DNA of 64,000 nucleotides from Sphingobium sp. EP60837 (GCF_001658005.1 NZ_CP015986.1:434001-498000), one strand, 5' to 3'; counted from the first letter of the stretch, positions 10,035 through 18,636 are shown. Notes: a model not told the origin generated them from the sequence alone. Numbers and translations are program-made.

Positions 10035-10155
10035 GTTAAAACTCCTAGGGCGCAGCGCATTGGGCGTAGATAGTGGAAAGGGGTTAGCGACCCGTTCACG
10101 CCGCTGCAACCGGCAGTGCTTGCGCGGCGGTTTGCCATGGCTTAGCTAGTCGAAC

Positions 10156-11169
10156 ATGAACAAGCCCGATCTCCCGCGCACGGGCCTGACCGATGCGTTG
10201 GGCCGCCGGATCAACTATTTGCGGATTTCGGTGACGGATCGCTGCGACCTGCGCTGCCGCTATTGCATGGCGGAGCGGATGAGCTTCCTACCCAAGGATC
10301 AGGTACTGACGCTGGAGGAGATCGCGCTGCTGGCGGACCTCTTCATTGCGCGGGGGGTTCGCAAGATCCGGCTGACGGGCGGTGAACCGCTGGTTCGCCG
10401 GGACATTGTCGATCTGGTCCACCGCATCGGGCGGCATTTGGGCGAAGGTCTGGACGAACTGACGCTGACCACCAACGGCACCAGGCTCGCTCAGCACGCC
10501 GACGCGCTGTTCGATGCCGGGGTGCGACGGATCAACGTGAGCCTGGACAGCCGCGATCCGGAACGCTTTGCCCATGTGACGCGCAACGGCAATATCGGGC
10601 GGGTGTTTGAGGGGCTTGCAGCGGCGAAGGCGGCGAGCCTAGCGGTGAAGATCAACATGGTGGCGCTGAAAGGCGTGAATGAAGATGAGATCCTGCCAAT
10701 GCTGCATTGGTGCCATGAGCAGGGTTTCGACCTGACGCTGATCGAAACGATGCCGTTGGGCGAGACTGGCGAGGATCGGACGGATCATTATCTGCCGCTG
10801 ACGGAAGTCGTGGATCAGCTGCGGGCGCATCATGAACTGCGGCCGCTTGCGCATCGGACGGGCGGGCCGTCACGTTATCATGCGGTAGAGGGCCTGACGG
10901 CGCGGTTGGGACTGATCACGCCGCTGACGAACAATTTCTGCGCAGATTGCAATCGGATGCGGATGACTTGCGAGGGCAAGATTTTCATGTGCCTGGGGCA
11001 TGAGGATCATGTGGATCTGAAGTCGGCCTTTCGCGAAGGCGGGCTGTTGGCGGTCGAGCCGCTGATCGATCGAGCGCTCCGGCTGAAGCCTGCCGCCCAC
11101 GACTTCCGCATCGGCGCGGGCGCACCTGGCGCAGCGGTCAGCCGCCACATGAGCGTGACCGGCGGATGA
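10156..11169 (+). CDS. moaA: GTP 3',8-cyclase MoaA (molybdenum cofactor)
   Basis: MoaA is a radical-SAM enzyme that turns GTP into 3',8-cyclo-GTP, the first step of molybdopterin synthesis in the cytoplasm. The 337-residue protein has the N-terminal CxxxCxxC cluster at C30, C34 and C37. The second, C-terminal 4Fe-4S site (CX2CX13C) is at C262, C265 and C279. It also ends in the conserved double glycine. Length is normal. Its stop overlaps the nadK start by four bases (ATGA), so the two genes are translationally coupled. Confidence 0.97.
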   Translation: MNKPDLPRTGLTDALGRRINYLRISVTDRCDLRCRYCMAERMSFLPKDQVLTLEEIALLADLFIARGVRKIRLTGGEPLVRRDIVDLVHRIGRHLGEGLDELTLTTNGTRLAQHADALFDAGVRRINVSLDSRDPERFAHVTRNGNIGRVFEGLAAAKAASLAVKINMVALKGVNEDEILPMLHWCHEQGFDLTLIETMPLGETGEDRTDHYLPLTEVVDQLRAHHELRPLAHRTGGPSRYHAVEGLTARLGLITPLTNNFCADCNRMRMTCEGKIFMCLGHEDHVDLKSAFREGGLLAVEPLIDRALRLKPAAHDFRIGAGAPGAAVSRHMSVTGG

Positions 11170-11942
11170 GCGAGGAGCCCCGGCGGGCCCTGCTCGCCTC
11201 CCCCACTCAGGCCGCCAGGGCCGCGGAGGAGCGGCTGCGCGCCGCTTATGACTTCGTGCCGGTCGAGCAGGCCAATATGATCATCGCGCTCGGTGGCGAT
11301 GGCTTCATGCTGCAGACGCTGCATTCGATGCTGGAGGGCCACAGGATCATGCCGGTATTTGGCATGAACCTGGGCACGGTCGGCTTCCTGATGAATGAAT
11401 GGCGGCTGGAACGGCTGGAGCAGCGGATCGAGGCGGCGAAGCCGTTCAAGGTCAATCCGCTGCGCATGACCGTCGATACCGTCGATGGCGAGCGTTTCTC
11501 GATCCCCGCGATCAATGAAGTGTCGCTGCTGCGTGAGACGCGCCAAACGGCGAAGCTGGAAGTGCATGTGAACGGGCGCACCGCGCTTTCCGAACTGGTT
11601 TGCGACGGCGTGCTGGTAGCGACTCCAGCGGGATCGACCGCCTATAATCTTTCGGCGCATGGCCCGATCCTGCCGCTGGGTTCGGGGCTGGTCGCGCTGA
11701 CGCCGATCAGCCCGTTCCGACCCCGCCGGTGGAGAGGCGCTATCCTGCCGGAAAGCACCGCGATTCGTTTTACCGTGCTGGACCCGGTGAAACGTCCAGT
11801 CAGCGCCGTGGCGGATCAGCGGGAAGTTCGCGATGTCGCGCAGGTGGAAGTGCAGATCGATCGGGGCACGCCGCTCACGCTGCTGTTCGACCCCGAACAT
11901 ACGCTGGATGACCGCATTGCGGCCGAACAATTCATCGCCTAA
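11166..11942 (+). CDS. nadK: NAD kinase
   Basis: NAD kinase phosphorylates NAD to NADP using ATP. The 258-residue protein is of the short alphaproteobacterial type. It has the catalytic GGDG at residues 43-46, an INEV segment and a glycine-rich CDGVLVATPAGSTAYN block that binds NAD. It overlaps moaA by four bases. The coupling puts NADP supply and cofactor synthesis on one message, but I see no deeper functional link. A poly-A/AT-rich stretch follows the stop, then the tRNA promoter. Confidence 0.95.
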   Translation: MSEEPRRALLASPTQAARAAEERLRAAYDFVPVEQANMIIALGGDGFMLQTLHSMLEGHRIMPVFGMNLGTVGFLMNEWRLERLEQRIEAAKPFKVNPLRMTVDTVDGERFSIPAINEVSLLRETRQTAKLEVHVNGRTALSELVCDGVLVATPAGSTAYNLSAHGPILPLGSGLVALTPISPFRPRRWRGAILPESTAIRFTVLDPVKRPVSAVADQREVRDVAQVEVQIDRGTPLTLLFDPEHTLDDRIAAEQFIA

Positions 11943-11962
11943 AAAAATTCGCAATTCTGCGC

Positions 11963-11991
11963 TTGCCATCCGAAGAATCCCACTGCTATAG
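11963..11991 (+). promoter_or_regulatory. Sigma-70 promoter of tRNA-Asn
   Basis: TTGCCA (11963-11968) and CTATAG (11986-11991) are separated by 17 bases. This puts a start site near 11998, about 24 bases before the tRNA. Confidence 0.7.
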
Positions 11992-12021
11992 GCGCGGCCT
12001 GCCCAGCGAGAGCCGGGCTGC

Positions 12022-12096
12022 TCCCCGATAGCTCAGCGGTAGAGCATTCGACTGTTAATCGAATGGCCGTAGGTTCGAATCCTACTCGGGGAGCCA
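12022..12096 (+). tRNA. tRNA-Asn (anticodon GTT)
   Basis: The sequence folds as a complete cloverleaf. The acceptor stem is TCCCCGA (12022-12028) with TCGGGGA (12086-12092), discriminator G and an encoded CCA (12094-12096). The D arm reads GCTC...GAGC. The anticodon stem TTCGA/TCGAA holds the loop CTGTTAA with anticodon GTT at 12054-12056. The T arm has the TTCGAAT loop. GTT reads asparagine codons AAC and AAU. It has its own promoter. Confidence 0.97.
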
Positions 12097-12326
12097 CTTT
12101 CACCACTCTGGCGGGTGTTCAAAATGGCCGGAAATCCCTATAGATCAGGATGATAGCGCGGAGATTTTGCGCACGTAGGCGATCGTATGTTGCGCGAGGC
12201 GCGCGTCGGCTTGCGTGAACCGCCTGGGCGGCCTGAGCCTATCGTGGGCGCCCCTTTTCGAAAGAAGAGGAGCGCTTGGATAAGCTCAGCCCAATGGCGG
12301 GAGCTAGCGAGACATGCGTGGTTTAG
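12097..12326. other. Intergenic stretch without a supported gene
   Basis: No ribosome site, conserved frame or RNA gene stands out between tRNA-Asn and the SPOR lipoprotein gene. A 65-codon frame beginning at 12187 has no start signal and an arginine-rich composition that suggests it is spurious. Confidence 0.5.
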
Positions 12327-12344
12327 CGGGGCGGCGAAGCCCCG
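12327..12344 (-). terminator. Hairpin after the SPOR lipoprotein gene
   Basis: CGGGGC/GCCCCG forms a 6-bp GC stem with a 6-base loop, 12 bases past the stop of the minus-strand gene. Only a short CTAAA follows, so it is a weak intrinsic terminator at best. Confidence 0.4.
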
Positions 12345-12355
12345 GTGCTGCCGCT

Positions 12356-13663
12356 TCAGCGCGATGCGAACTGACGGGGTTTAAGCGCCAGCGCCCAGCG
12401 CTGGGGCGCTGCGTCAGGAGCGTTTTCGCGCACGAAGCATTGGCCGCGGCGAGCGCGGATGGCTCGACATAGGGCGGCCGCTTCAATGCGATCGTTGAAG
12501 CCGCTGACAGCCAGGCGAGAATAGCTGACGCCGTTCACCGTGATCTGGCTGGTGAGTACGGGCAGGGTTGAAAGCGCGTTGTTGCGGCGTGCCATCTCAA
12601 ACCATTTTTCCTTGGCGATAGCAGCATTTTCGTAGGCGCCGAGTTGCACGACCCAATTGCTGCTACCCCTTCCTTCCACATGGAAGGCCGCCTGCATGCG
12701 GCGGGGCGCGAGTTGGGCACGGACAGTTGCCGGCTGACGGACGCTGGCAACCTTCATCGGCGCTCGAGGCGCTGCGAAAGCCGGGGTGGGGGTTTCGGCA
12801 GCCACATAAGCGGCCTGCTGCACGGCTTCGGCCTGCGGCATATCTGCCGCGGCGACTTCCACAGGCACGGGCTCGGCTACAGGTTCCGGCGCGGTAGCTT
12901 GTGCGGCCTGGACCGGCGCGGCTTCTGGCGCGAGCGCCAGCGCGACCGGCTGACCGACATCGGCGCCGCTGATAGTTACGCCCATCAGTCCAGCAATGCG
13001 CTGCTGCGCGAAGTCCGGAGCTGCGGTCTGTGCCCACTGCGCGATCCGCTGATTGGCGGCGAGCGGCTCAAGATCAAGCCCGGCCATCATGCGGGCGTCC
13101 TTCCAGCGACCTGCCATCGCATAGGCATAAGCCAAGTTCTGGCGCGTGCGCGCTGTAGCCGACGGATCGTGGATGGCATCGGCAAGGATGCGGACCCCTT
13201 CGGCAGCGTCACCCGCCATCGCTATGGCAAGACCATAGTCGCCGGCGGGAACGATGTCGGCATGGGCCGCGAGAAGATCGCGGGCCGCTTCATTCTTGCC
13301 GAGCGCTACCTTGACCAGCGCCAGGCTGACGATGGTGCGAGGATCGCGGTTGCCAAGCGTCATGGCGTCGCTGAGCGCTGTTTCAGCCGAAGCAAAACGG
13401 CCGTTGGCGACATAGGCGCGGCCCAGCAACTGGCGGTAACCGGCGTCACGAGGCGCAGCCTGCACCGCAGCCTCGGCTGTAGCAAGGGCATGCGCGCCAT
13501 CCCTGCCTGCCAGCGCCTTGTCGATCGCCGCAGCGGCGCGATCGTCGCCCCGCTTCACCGGGGCAATGGCGGAGGGACGAAAGGCGGCGCCGGTGCAACC
13601 GACCATCGTCGTTCCAACGAGCAGCGACGACAGGGCCGCCTTGGCAAGAGCGTTGCGCTTCAT
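12356..13663 (-). CDS. TPR/SPOR-domain lipoprotein
   Basis: The 435-residue protein has a lipoprotein-type signal peptide with the probable lipidated Cys at residue 23 (TMVGC). TPR-like helices cover about 40-230, then comes a long Ala/Pro/Val-rich linker. A C-terminal SPOR domain spans about 345-425, beginning WVVQLGAY. SPOR domains bind denuded septal peptidoglycan, so the protein probably sits at the division site in the periplasm. A GAAGGA site precedes the ATG. It lies downstream of the ParA and RHH-like genes on the same strand with a short gap, so one operon is likely. TPR helices may dock partners. The function is inferred from domains only. Confidence 0.85.
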   Translation of the reverse strand: MKRNALAKAALSSLLVGTTMVGCTGAAFRPSAIAPVKRGDDRAAAAIDKALAGRDGAHALATAEAAVQAAPRDAGYRQLLGRAYVANGRFASAETALSDAMTLGNRDPRTIVSLALVKVALGKNEAARDLLAAHADIVPAGDYGLAIAMAGDAAEGVRILADAIHDPSATARTRQNLAYAYAMAGRWKDARMMAGLDLEPLAANQRIAQWAQTAAPDFAQQRIAGLMGVTISGADVGQPVALALAPEAAPVQAAQATAPEPVAEPVPVEVAAADMPQAEAVQQAAYVAAETPTPAFAAPRAPMKVASVRQPATVRAQLAPRRMQAAFHVEGRGSSNWVVQLGAYENAAIAKEKWFEMARRNNALSTLPVLTSQITVNGVSYSRLAVSGFNDRIEAAALCRAIRARRGQCFVRENAPDAAPQRWALALKPRQFASR

Positions 13664-13678
13664 GGCGATGTCCTTCTC

Positions 13679-14191
13679 TTACTCTGCTTCGCTACGCGGC
13701 AGTTGCTGCGCGAGCCGGTCTATTTCGGGCAGGCTGGCGAGGAATATGTCGAGCGCCTCCGTCACCATCTGCTGCGACGACCGGCCGATGACGGCGCTGG
13801 CAAGGCGGAGCTTGAGGTGGCGACTCGCATCGAGGCGAAGCGTGAACGCGGCTTTCCGGCCCTTCGAGCGCGTGGCAGGAGACACCGTCTTGACGGCTTC
13901 CTCCATACGCTCAACCAACTCTTCGCGTGCGATCACCACGGGTGGTACGGGAGCAGCGACAGGCGGTAGAGTCATCGGCGTAAGCCCCACGACAGCGCGG
14001 GGCTCTGCGGGCACAGGCTCCGGTTCCGTCACGTCAAAGCCCATGTCGTTCCAGCCCAGATCGTCCTGCATCAGGGCGGCGTTCGCCTGACGTCCGAAAC
14101 CCATGACCGGACGGCGCATGGCGGGTTGAGCAGCGCCCTTGCGAGCGAGAAGCCCGGAGGTCAGCGAAGCGAGTGGCTTAGGTTCGGCCAT
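13679..14191 (-). CDS. RHH-like DNA-binding protein paired with ParA
   Basis: The 170-residue protein has a disordered, proline-rich N-terminal half. Its C-terminal segment (about 112-155) pairs a short basic beta-strand-like stretch (KAAFTLRLDA) with two helices, which suggests a ribbon-helix-helix or CopG-like fold. It follows the ParA gene by 18 bases and has a good GGAAAG site. ParA proteins often work with a small partner that binds DNA or activates the ATPase. By position this is the candidate, but I do not recognise the family and the fold is inferred by eye. Confidence 0.6.
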   Translation of the reverse strand: MAEPKPLASLTSGLLARKGAAQPAMRRPVMGFGRQANAALMQDDLGWNDMGFDVTEPEPVPAEPRAVVGLTPMTLPPVAAPVPPVVIAREELVERMEEAVKTVSPATRSKGRKAAFTLRLDASRHLKLRLASAVIGRSSQQMVTEALDIFLASLPEIDRLAQQLPRSEAE

Positions 14192-14209
14192 GATGTCTTC
14201 CCTTTCCTT

Positions 14210-14932
14210 TTACTGGCCAACGACTCGGCGGCCGAAGCCACCTGTCGCCGGACGAACTGCACCAGGCGTGCCCGCAGTGCCGTTGGGCACCGAGAAGACG
14301 GTTCGGCGGAAATTCTTTTCAAGCCGGTCGGAGACGTAGCTCCAGAGTTGGGTGACTTCGCCAGCGGACCGGCCGTTGGGATCCACCTCCATCACCGTGC
14401 GGCCATCGATCATCGACGCCGCAAAATCGGTACGATGATGCAGCGTCACCGGCGCGACCGTGCCGTGCTGAGAAAGGGCCACAGCGGCTTCGGAAGTGAT
14501 CCGCGCCTTGGGCGTCGCAGCGTTGACGACGAAGATCAGCGGCTTGCCCGCACGGTCGCAAAGATCGACAGTCGCGCCAACGGCGCGGAGGTCATGAGGG
14601 CTGGGGCGCGTCGGCACTACGATCAGTTCGGCGACGGAAATCACGCTCTGGATCGCCATGGTGATGGCGGGGGGCGTATCGATGACGGCGAGCTTGAACC
14701 CCTGCTGGCGCAGAATTTCCAGGTCTGCGGCGAGCCGCGCGACCGTTGTCTGCGCAAAAGCGGGATATTCCGCTTCACGCTCGTTCCACCAGTCAGCGAG
14801 CGACCCCTGAGGATCGATGTCGATCAGAACCACCGGGCCGGCGCCCGCCATCTGGGCCTGCACGGCCAAGTGACCAGACAGGGTGGTCTTGCCTGATCCA
14901 CCTTTTTGCGATGCCAATGCGAGTATGCGCAC
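14210..14932 (-). CDS. ParA-family ATPase
   Basis: The 240-residue protein is a deviant-Walker P-loop ATPase. It has KGGSGKTT at residues 10-17 and a Walker A' region VLIDIDPQGSLADW at about 35-48, followed by a VIDTPP motif. These dimerise on DNA or membrane to position cargo such as plasmids, chromosomes or protein complexes. I chose the GTG at 14932 because a GGGGGA stretch lies upstream and homology begins there. A TTG at 14956 would add eight residues. No parB or parS-like site is nearby, so it is more likely an orphan ParA for envelope or cell-division machinery than the chromosomal segregation ParA. SPOR genes on both sides fit that idea. Confidence 0.85.
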   Translation of the reverse strand: MRILALASQKGGSGKTTLSGHLAVQAQMAGAGPVVLIDIDPQGSLADWWNEREAEYPAFAQTTVARLAADLEILRQQGFKLAVIDTPPAITMAIQSVISVAELIVVPTRPSPHDLRAVGATVDLCDRAGKPLIFVVNAATPKARITSEAAVALSQHGTVAPVTLHHRTDFAASMIDGRTVMEVDPNGRSAGEVTQLWSYVSDRLEKNFRRTVFSVPNGTAGTPGAVRPATGGFGRRVVGQ

Positions 14933-15048
14933 GCGCGTTTCCCCCAGAAAATCCAATTGCGGACTGAAGTGCCATGGGGGCGCCTAAGAATTGGTTAACG
15001 CCTCGCCATCCCTTCGAGATGAGCGAAACACTATCACGCAGCATGTGC

Positions 15049-15069
15049 TTAATGCTAAGTTGGCATTAA
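15049..15069. promoter_or_regulatory. Inverted repeat in the divergent parA / Sel1-SPOR promoter region
   Basis: TTAATGC (15049-15055) and GCATTAA (15063-15069) are perfect inverted copies separated by seven bases. The position between divergent genes suits an operator. Which regulator binds is unknown. Confidence 0.45.
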
Positions 15070-15121
15070 CCTTGTTAGATCATAGGCTGCGGCGAAGCTG
15101 TCCTTTCAGGAGCACATGCAT

Positions 15122-16156
15122 ATGAAGCAGATCTGGGGCGCCTTGGCCGCCGCAACCATGCTGAGCCTGGCGCCGCCCGCCTTCGCCGATGTGAAGGCCG
15201 GGGTAGATGCTTGGCAGCAGGGAGATTATGACAAGGCGGTCACCCTATGGCGGCCACTCGCCCAGGCTGGCGACCCCGACGCGCAGTTCAACATGGGCCA
15301 GGCCCACAAGCTGGGACGCGGGGTGAAGGCCGATATGGCCTCTGCCATCGATTGGTATCGCAAGGCGGCGGCGCAGGGCCATGCACGAGCGGAAGATAAT
15401 CTGGGGCTGCTGATGTTCCAACAAGGAGACCGTGCGGGTGCCCTACCTTATCTTCAGCGGTCGGCGGCAAGGGGGGAGCCGCGTGCACAATATATCGTCG
15501 GCACCGCCCTGTTTAACGGAGACATTGCGCCGAAGAATTGGCCGCGCGCCTATGCGCTGATGACTCGCGCATCGGCAGCGGGACTGGCTCAGGCGACGGC
15601 CAGCCTTAAGCAGATGGACAAATATGTCCCGGCCGACCAGCGCGAGCAGGGCCTCGCTATGGCGCGGGACATGGGACAGAAGGAAGTAGCGGCGCTGGCG
15701 GAGGCGAATGGCCGGACGTCAAGCGCACCTGTTGTGCGCGAGGGGCCGCCGCCGCTCGCAACCGCAGCCTTGCCCCCTGCCCCGGATGCTGAGAAGCCTG
15801 CTTTACCCAAGGCTTCCGCGAAGGCGAAGCCGGCGGCTCCCAAAGCGGTCGCGGCCGTTCAGCAGCCGAAAACGCCCGCTGCCAAGGCGCCTCGCGAGGC
15901 GGAAGCCCCAAGAGCAGCTACAAGCGGCGGCTGGCGGGTACAGTTGGGCGCGTTCAGCGAAGAGGGCCGTGCGCGCGCTCTCTGGAACAGCTTGCGCGGC
16001 AAGGTTTCCGGCCTGTCCACCTATCAACTTTTCCTAGTGAAGGGTGGCGCGGTGACGAAGTTGCAGGCCGGGCCCCTGGCTAGCAATGCCGAAGCGGCGC
16101 GACTGTGCGGCGCGATCAAGGCTGCTGGCGCAGACTGCATGCCTCGAAAAATGTGA
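15122..16156 (+). CDS. Sel1-repeat and SPOR-domain exported protein
   Basis: The 344-residue protein has a signal peptide ending near AFA-D. Sel1-like repeats follow (about 25-165, with repeating AQFNMGQAH/AEDNLGLLM-type helices), then an Ala/Pro/Lys-rich linker and a C-terminal SPOR domain (about 265-344, beginning GWRVQLGAF). It should act in the periplasm at septal peptidoglycan. Two in-frame ATGs are possible, at 15116 and 15122. The AGGAG at 15108-15112 is too close to the first and well spaced for the second, so I use 15122. It is divergent from the ParA operon that also ends in a SPOR protein, which suggests a shared division or envelope function. Confidence 0.87.
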   Translation: MKQIWGALAAATMLSLAPPAFADVKAGVDAWQQGDYDKAVTLWRPLAQAGDPDAQFNMGQAHKLGRGVKADMASAIDWYRKAAAQGHARAEDNLGLLMFQQGDRAGALPYLQRSAARGEPRAQYIVGTALFNGDIAPKNWPRAYALMTRASAAGLAQATASLKQMDKYVPADQREQGLAMARDMGQKEVAALAEANGRTSSAPVVREGPPPLATAALPPAPDAEKPALPKASAKAKPAAPKAVAAVQQPKTPAAKAPREAEAPRAATSGGWRVQLGAFSEEGRARALWNSLRGKVSGLSTYQLFLVKGGAVTKLQAGPLASNAEAARLCGAIKAAGADCMPRKM

Positions 16157-16230
16157 CATGATTGGCGGCTTCTGCATCTTGGCAGAGTGAAGGTCGCAGG
16201 CGATAACAGGCTTTCTGTCTGTGAAGCGCC

Positions 16231-17242
16231 ATGGGCTGGTGACAGGGAATTATTCCGGCACTCGCCGAAGCGGTGCTGGAGCAAGATGCTGCCCGGCAGG
16301 TGATGGCGACGATGACTATCGCGCCGTCATTGCTGGCGGAAAAAAGACCCGCCGTATCGCGGGCGGCACTTGCGATGACAATGAACGTCGTCCTGTTCCA
16401 CGGGCTTCTTGAGCGGGTTACGAGCGGGACGGCTTATGTTGCCGACACGCTTGCGCGAGGCGGCAAGGTGATGTTCGACCATGGCGCATGCGGACGGTAC
16501 GCTTGGTCCAAGGGCCACTGGCGCCCTGCCCGCTGGCGAGGATGCCTTCGCTCGTATCTTTTTGCCTTTGGGCTATCAACTGGCAGGCGTCTATCCGCTC
16601 GATCAGCTGAAGATGACCGGCAGGACCTATGCCCATGCTGACGCGCCCGAGGATATTCCATAGTTCTTCCTTTCCGAACTGCATGTCGATCGTTTTGACG
16701 CCGATTTTGCCAATGTTGCGGCGAGGACATTCGGGACTTCGCGCGATCCGCTGAACGCGGACACAATGGGCCTTCTGGAAAGCTATGCCCAAGGGGGACC
16801 GGTGCGGTTCGACCAGGCAGCAGCGGCGCTGCCCGTGCTGGTATCGGCGTTCGACCGGCAGCATGACCCAGTAACGCTCGATGACTATGAGTTGTTGCTG
16901 TCGAGGTCCCATGAGGCGGCCTGGATCGCGACGGAAGGCAATGCCTTCAATCATGCGACCGACCGGGTGGCAGATGTTGCCGCCCTTGCCGACCGGCTGA
17001 AGCGGGAGGATTGACCGATCAAGGACAAGATCGAAATATCCCGCACCGGCCCCGTGCCCCAAACGGCGTTGCGAGCAGACCCCGTCGAACGAAATTTCGC
17101 AGGGAGAGAGCTGCGCGAGGTGCCCGGATCATTTTACGAGTTCATCAGCCGCGACGTCGATCCGGCGACCGGCCGGCTGGACCTGTCCTTCGACGCGGGC
17201 AATGCGACCGGCATTTTCGCGACGACCAGCGTGAAGGGCTGA
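16231..17242 (+). pseudogene. Decayed DUF1338 / HglS-family (2-oxoadipate dioxygenase-like) gene
   Basis: Three frames together spell one DUF1338-type protein. Frame one gives ...VSRAALAMTMNVVLFHG... and a KVMFDHGA block to about 16490. Two inferred 1-base deletions, near 16490 and 16517, move the message to another frame that continues TGALPAGEDAFARI..., KMTGRTYAHADAPEDIP. There TAG at 16661-16663 sits where the family usually has Gln (CAG to TAG), and the frame continues FFLSELHVDRF. A second stop, TGA at 17012-17014, precedes PIKDKIEISRTG, and the tail keeps EVPGSFYEFISRD. A possible ATG at 16231 is also followed by an in-frame TGA. Family members are non-haem iron dioxygenases or decarboxylases of 2-oxo acids. 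Several independent lesions argue for a true pseudogene. Confidence 0.85.
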
Positions 17243-17310
17243 TCCTTTAACGGCTTGATCATGCAGCCGCCATAAGGCAACGGCGTTGCCGATCATTGGC
17301 GGAGGCGTTG

Positions 17311-18177
17311 TTGAACAATCCGGTTGTCCCTTCCTGGGTGCTGACGCTCGTCTGCGCCGACCGCGTCGGCATCGTTGCTGCGGTCAGCCAATTTCTGGCC
17401 GAGCGCGGGGGCTTCATCACGGACAGCCAGCAATATGCCGACCGGGAGGCCGGACGCTTTTTCATGCGGGTGGCGTTTGAGGCGACCGATGGGCAAATGG
17501 CGGATACGAACCGGCTGCAGGCGGAGTTCGAGGCCATCGGCACGCGCTTCGCAATGGACTGGCGGATGACGCCTGCACAGGAAAAGCCGCGCATGCTGCT
17601 TGCGGTGTCGAAGGGATCGCATTGCCTGGCCGACCTGCTACACCGCTGGCAGACGGGCACGCTAGCGATCGATATTATGGGCGTGGTGTCCAACCATCCC
17701 GACATGCGACGCATCACCGAATGGCACGGCATCCCCTATCATGAACTGCCGCCTAATGGGGACAAGGCTGGACAGGAAGCGGCGTTGCTAGGGATTTTTG
17801 ACAGGACGCGGTCGGACTATCTTGTCCTTGCGCGCTACATGCAGGTGCTGTCAGAGGACCTAGTCGGACGGCTTGAAGGCCGCTGCATCAACATCCATCA
17901 CAGCTTCCTACCCGGCTTCAAGGGCGCGCGTCCTTATCACCGTGCGCATGAACGCGGCGTCAAGTTGATCGGCGCAACGGCCCATTTCGTTACGGCGGAC
18001 CTGGACGAAGGGCCGATCATTGAACAGGCAGTCGAGCGTGTCGACCATCGCGCGACGGCGGAAGATATGATCCGCATTGGTCGCGACATCGAGGCACAGG
18101 TGCTGGCCCGGGCGGTCGGATGGATCGCCGACCGCCGGGTGCTGCTGAACGGCGGGAAGACCGTCGTTTTCCGCTAA
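17311..18177 (+). CDS. purU: Formyltetrahydrofolate deformylase
   Basis: PurU hydrolyses 10-formyl-THF to THF and formate, balancing one-carbon pools. The 288-residue protein has an N-terminal ACT domain (about 8-85, starting VLTLVCADRVGIVAAV). A C-terminal formyltransferase-fold domain carries the catalytic N, H and D in INIHHSFLPGF and TADLDEGPII. The start is uncertain. I use the TTG at 17311, five bases after GGAGG at 17301-17305. A TTG at 17296 in the same frame would place that site inside the gene. It follows the DUF1338 pseudogene in the same direction. Confidence 0.93.
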   Translation: MNNPVVPSWVLTLVCADRVGIVAAVSQFLAERGGFITDSQQYADREAGRFFMRVAFEATDGQMADTNRLQAEFEAIGTRFAMDWRMTPAQEKPRMLLAVSKGSHCLADLLHRWQTGTLAIDIMGVVSNHPDMRRITEWHGIPYHELPPNGDKAGQEAALLGIFDRTRSDYLVLARYMQVLSEDLVGRLEGRCINIHHSFLPGFKGARPYHRAHERGVKLIGATAHFVTADLDEGPIIEQAVERVDHRATAEDMIRIGRDIEAQVLARAVGWIADRRVLLNGGKTVVFR

Positions 18178-18330
18178 TCAGAGACCGAGACGGGCCCAGA
18201 AATCTTCGGGCGCGATCGCTGCATTCGCGCTCGCTCGCGGCGTTCTGGACCAGGATGAGTGGGGCAGGTAAATGTCGCGCCGCCGGTCGGATGGGCGCTT
18301 TTGCTGAGAGCGAACAGATTTGCGGGTCAT
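18178..18330 (-). CDS. Predicted 50-residue basic protein, unknown
   Basis: An ATG at 18328-18330 has a good AAGGAG site six bases upstream and opens a 50-codon frame. The N-terminal half is Arg/Ser/Gln-rich and the end reads AIAPEDFWARLGL. I do not recognise a family. The ribosome site and the clean, amphipathic-looking C-terminus are the only support. It converges with purU, its stop lying directly after the purU stop. Confidence 0.45.
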   Translation of the reverse strand: MTRKSVRSQQKRPSDRRRDIYLPHSSWSRTPRASANAAIAPEDFWARLGL

Positions 18331-18546
18331 CGTTTTCTCCTTGTGCGGAGGAACACGAAACCTTGCGTGGTCGCATCAGGGTCGTGCGCTTTAGCCGTTG
18401 TTGACGCGGAGCAAGCTGTCATCCTTCAAAAGCCGCGGAGCATATACTCACGATCTTATCTACTTATAAGGTTGAGAAAGGAAACATAGCTTTGCTTTAG
18501 CGGTAACGATTCCCGCTACTGGGGGGGGGAACCCGAAGCGGGCAGC

Positions 18547-18636
18547 CTAGAAGATGATGCTGTAAATGAACCAGCCCACGATCAGGAAGCTGGTGGCGAC
18601 GCAAATTCGATCGCCATAGATATCTATTCGCGACAT
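18547..18636 (-). CDS. Predicted 29-residue single-pass membrane protein
   Basis: An ATG at 18634-18636 opens a 29-codon frame with a short polar start (MSRIDIYGDR). A hydrophobic helix follows (ICVATSFLIVGWFIYSIIF) that ends at the stop. A GGAAGG site lies nine bases upstream. The single helix, clear ribosome site and absence of any other gene between 18331 and 18746 support a real small inner-membrane protein. A second in-frame ATG at 18645 is too close to the ribosome site. The function is unknown. Confidence 0.55.
   Translation of the reverse strand: MSRIDIYGDRICVATSFLIVGWFIYSIIF

Noticed and set aside
12187..12384. Possible small gene after tRNA-Asn
   Set aside because: No ribosome site; it runs into the opposite-strand SPOR gene.
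12644..13969. 441-codon frame on plus opposite the SPOR lipoprotein
   Set aside because: The minus strand carries a signal peptide, TPR helices and a SPOR domain. The plus frame crosses gene borders.
14210..14932. Chromosome segregation parA
   Set aside because: No parB or parS-like repeat is adjacent, and the partner protein is RHH-like; called only as ParA family.
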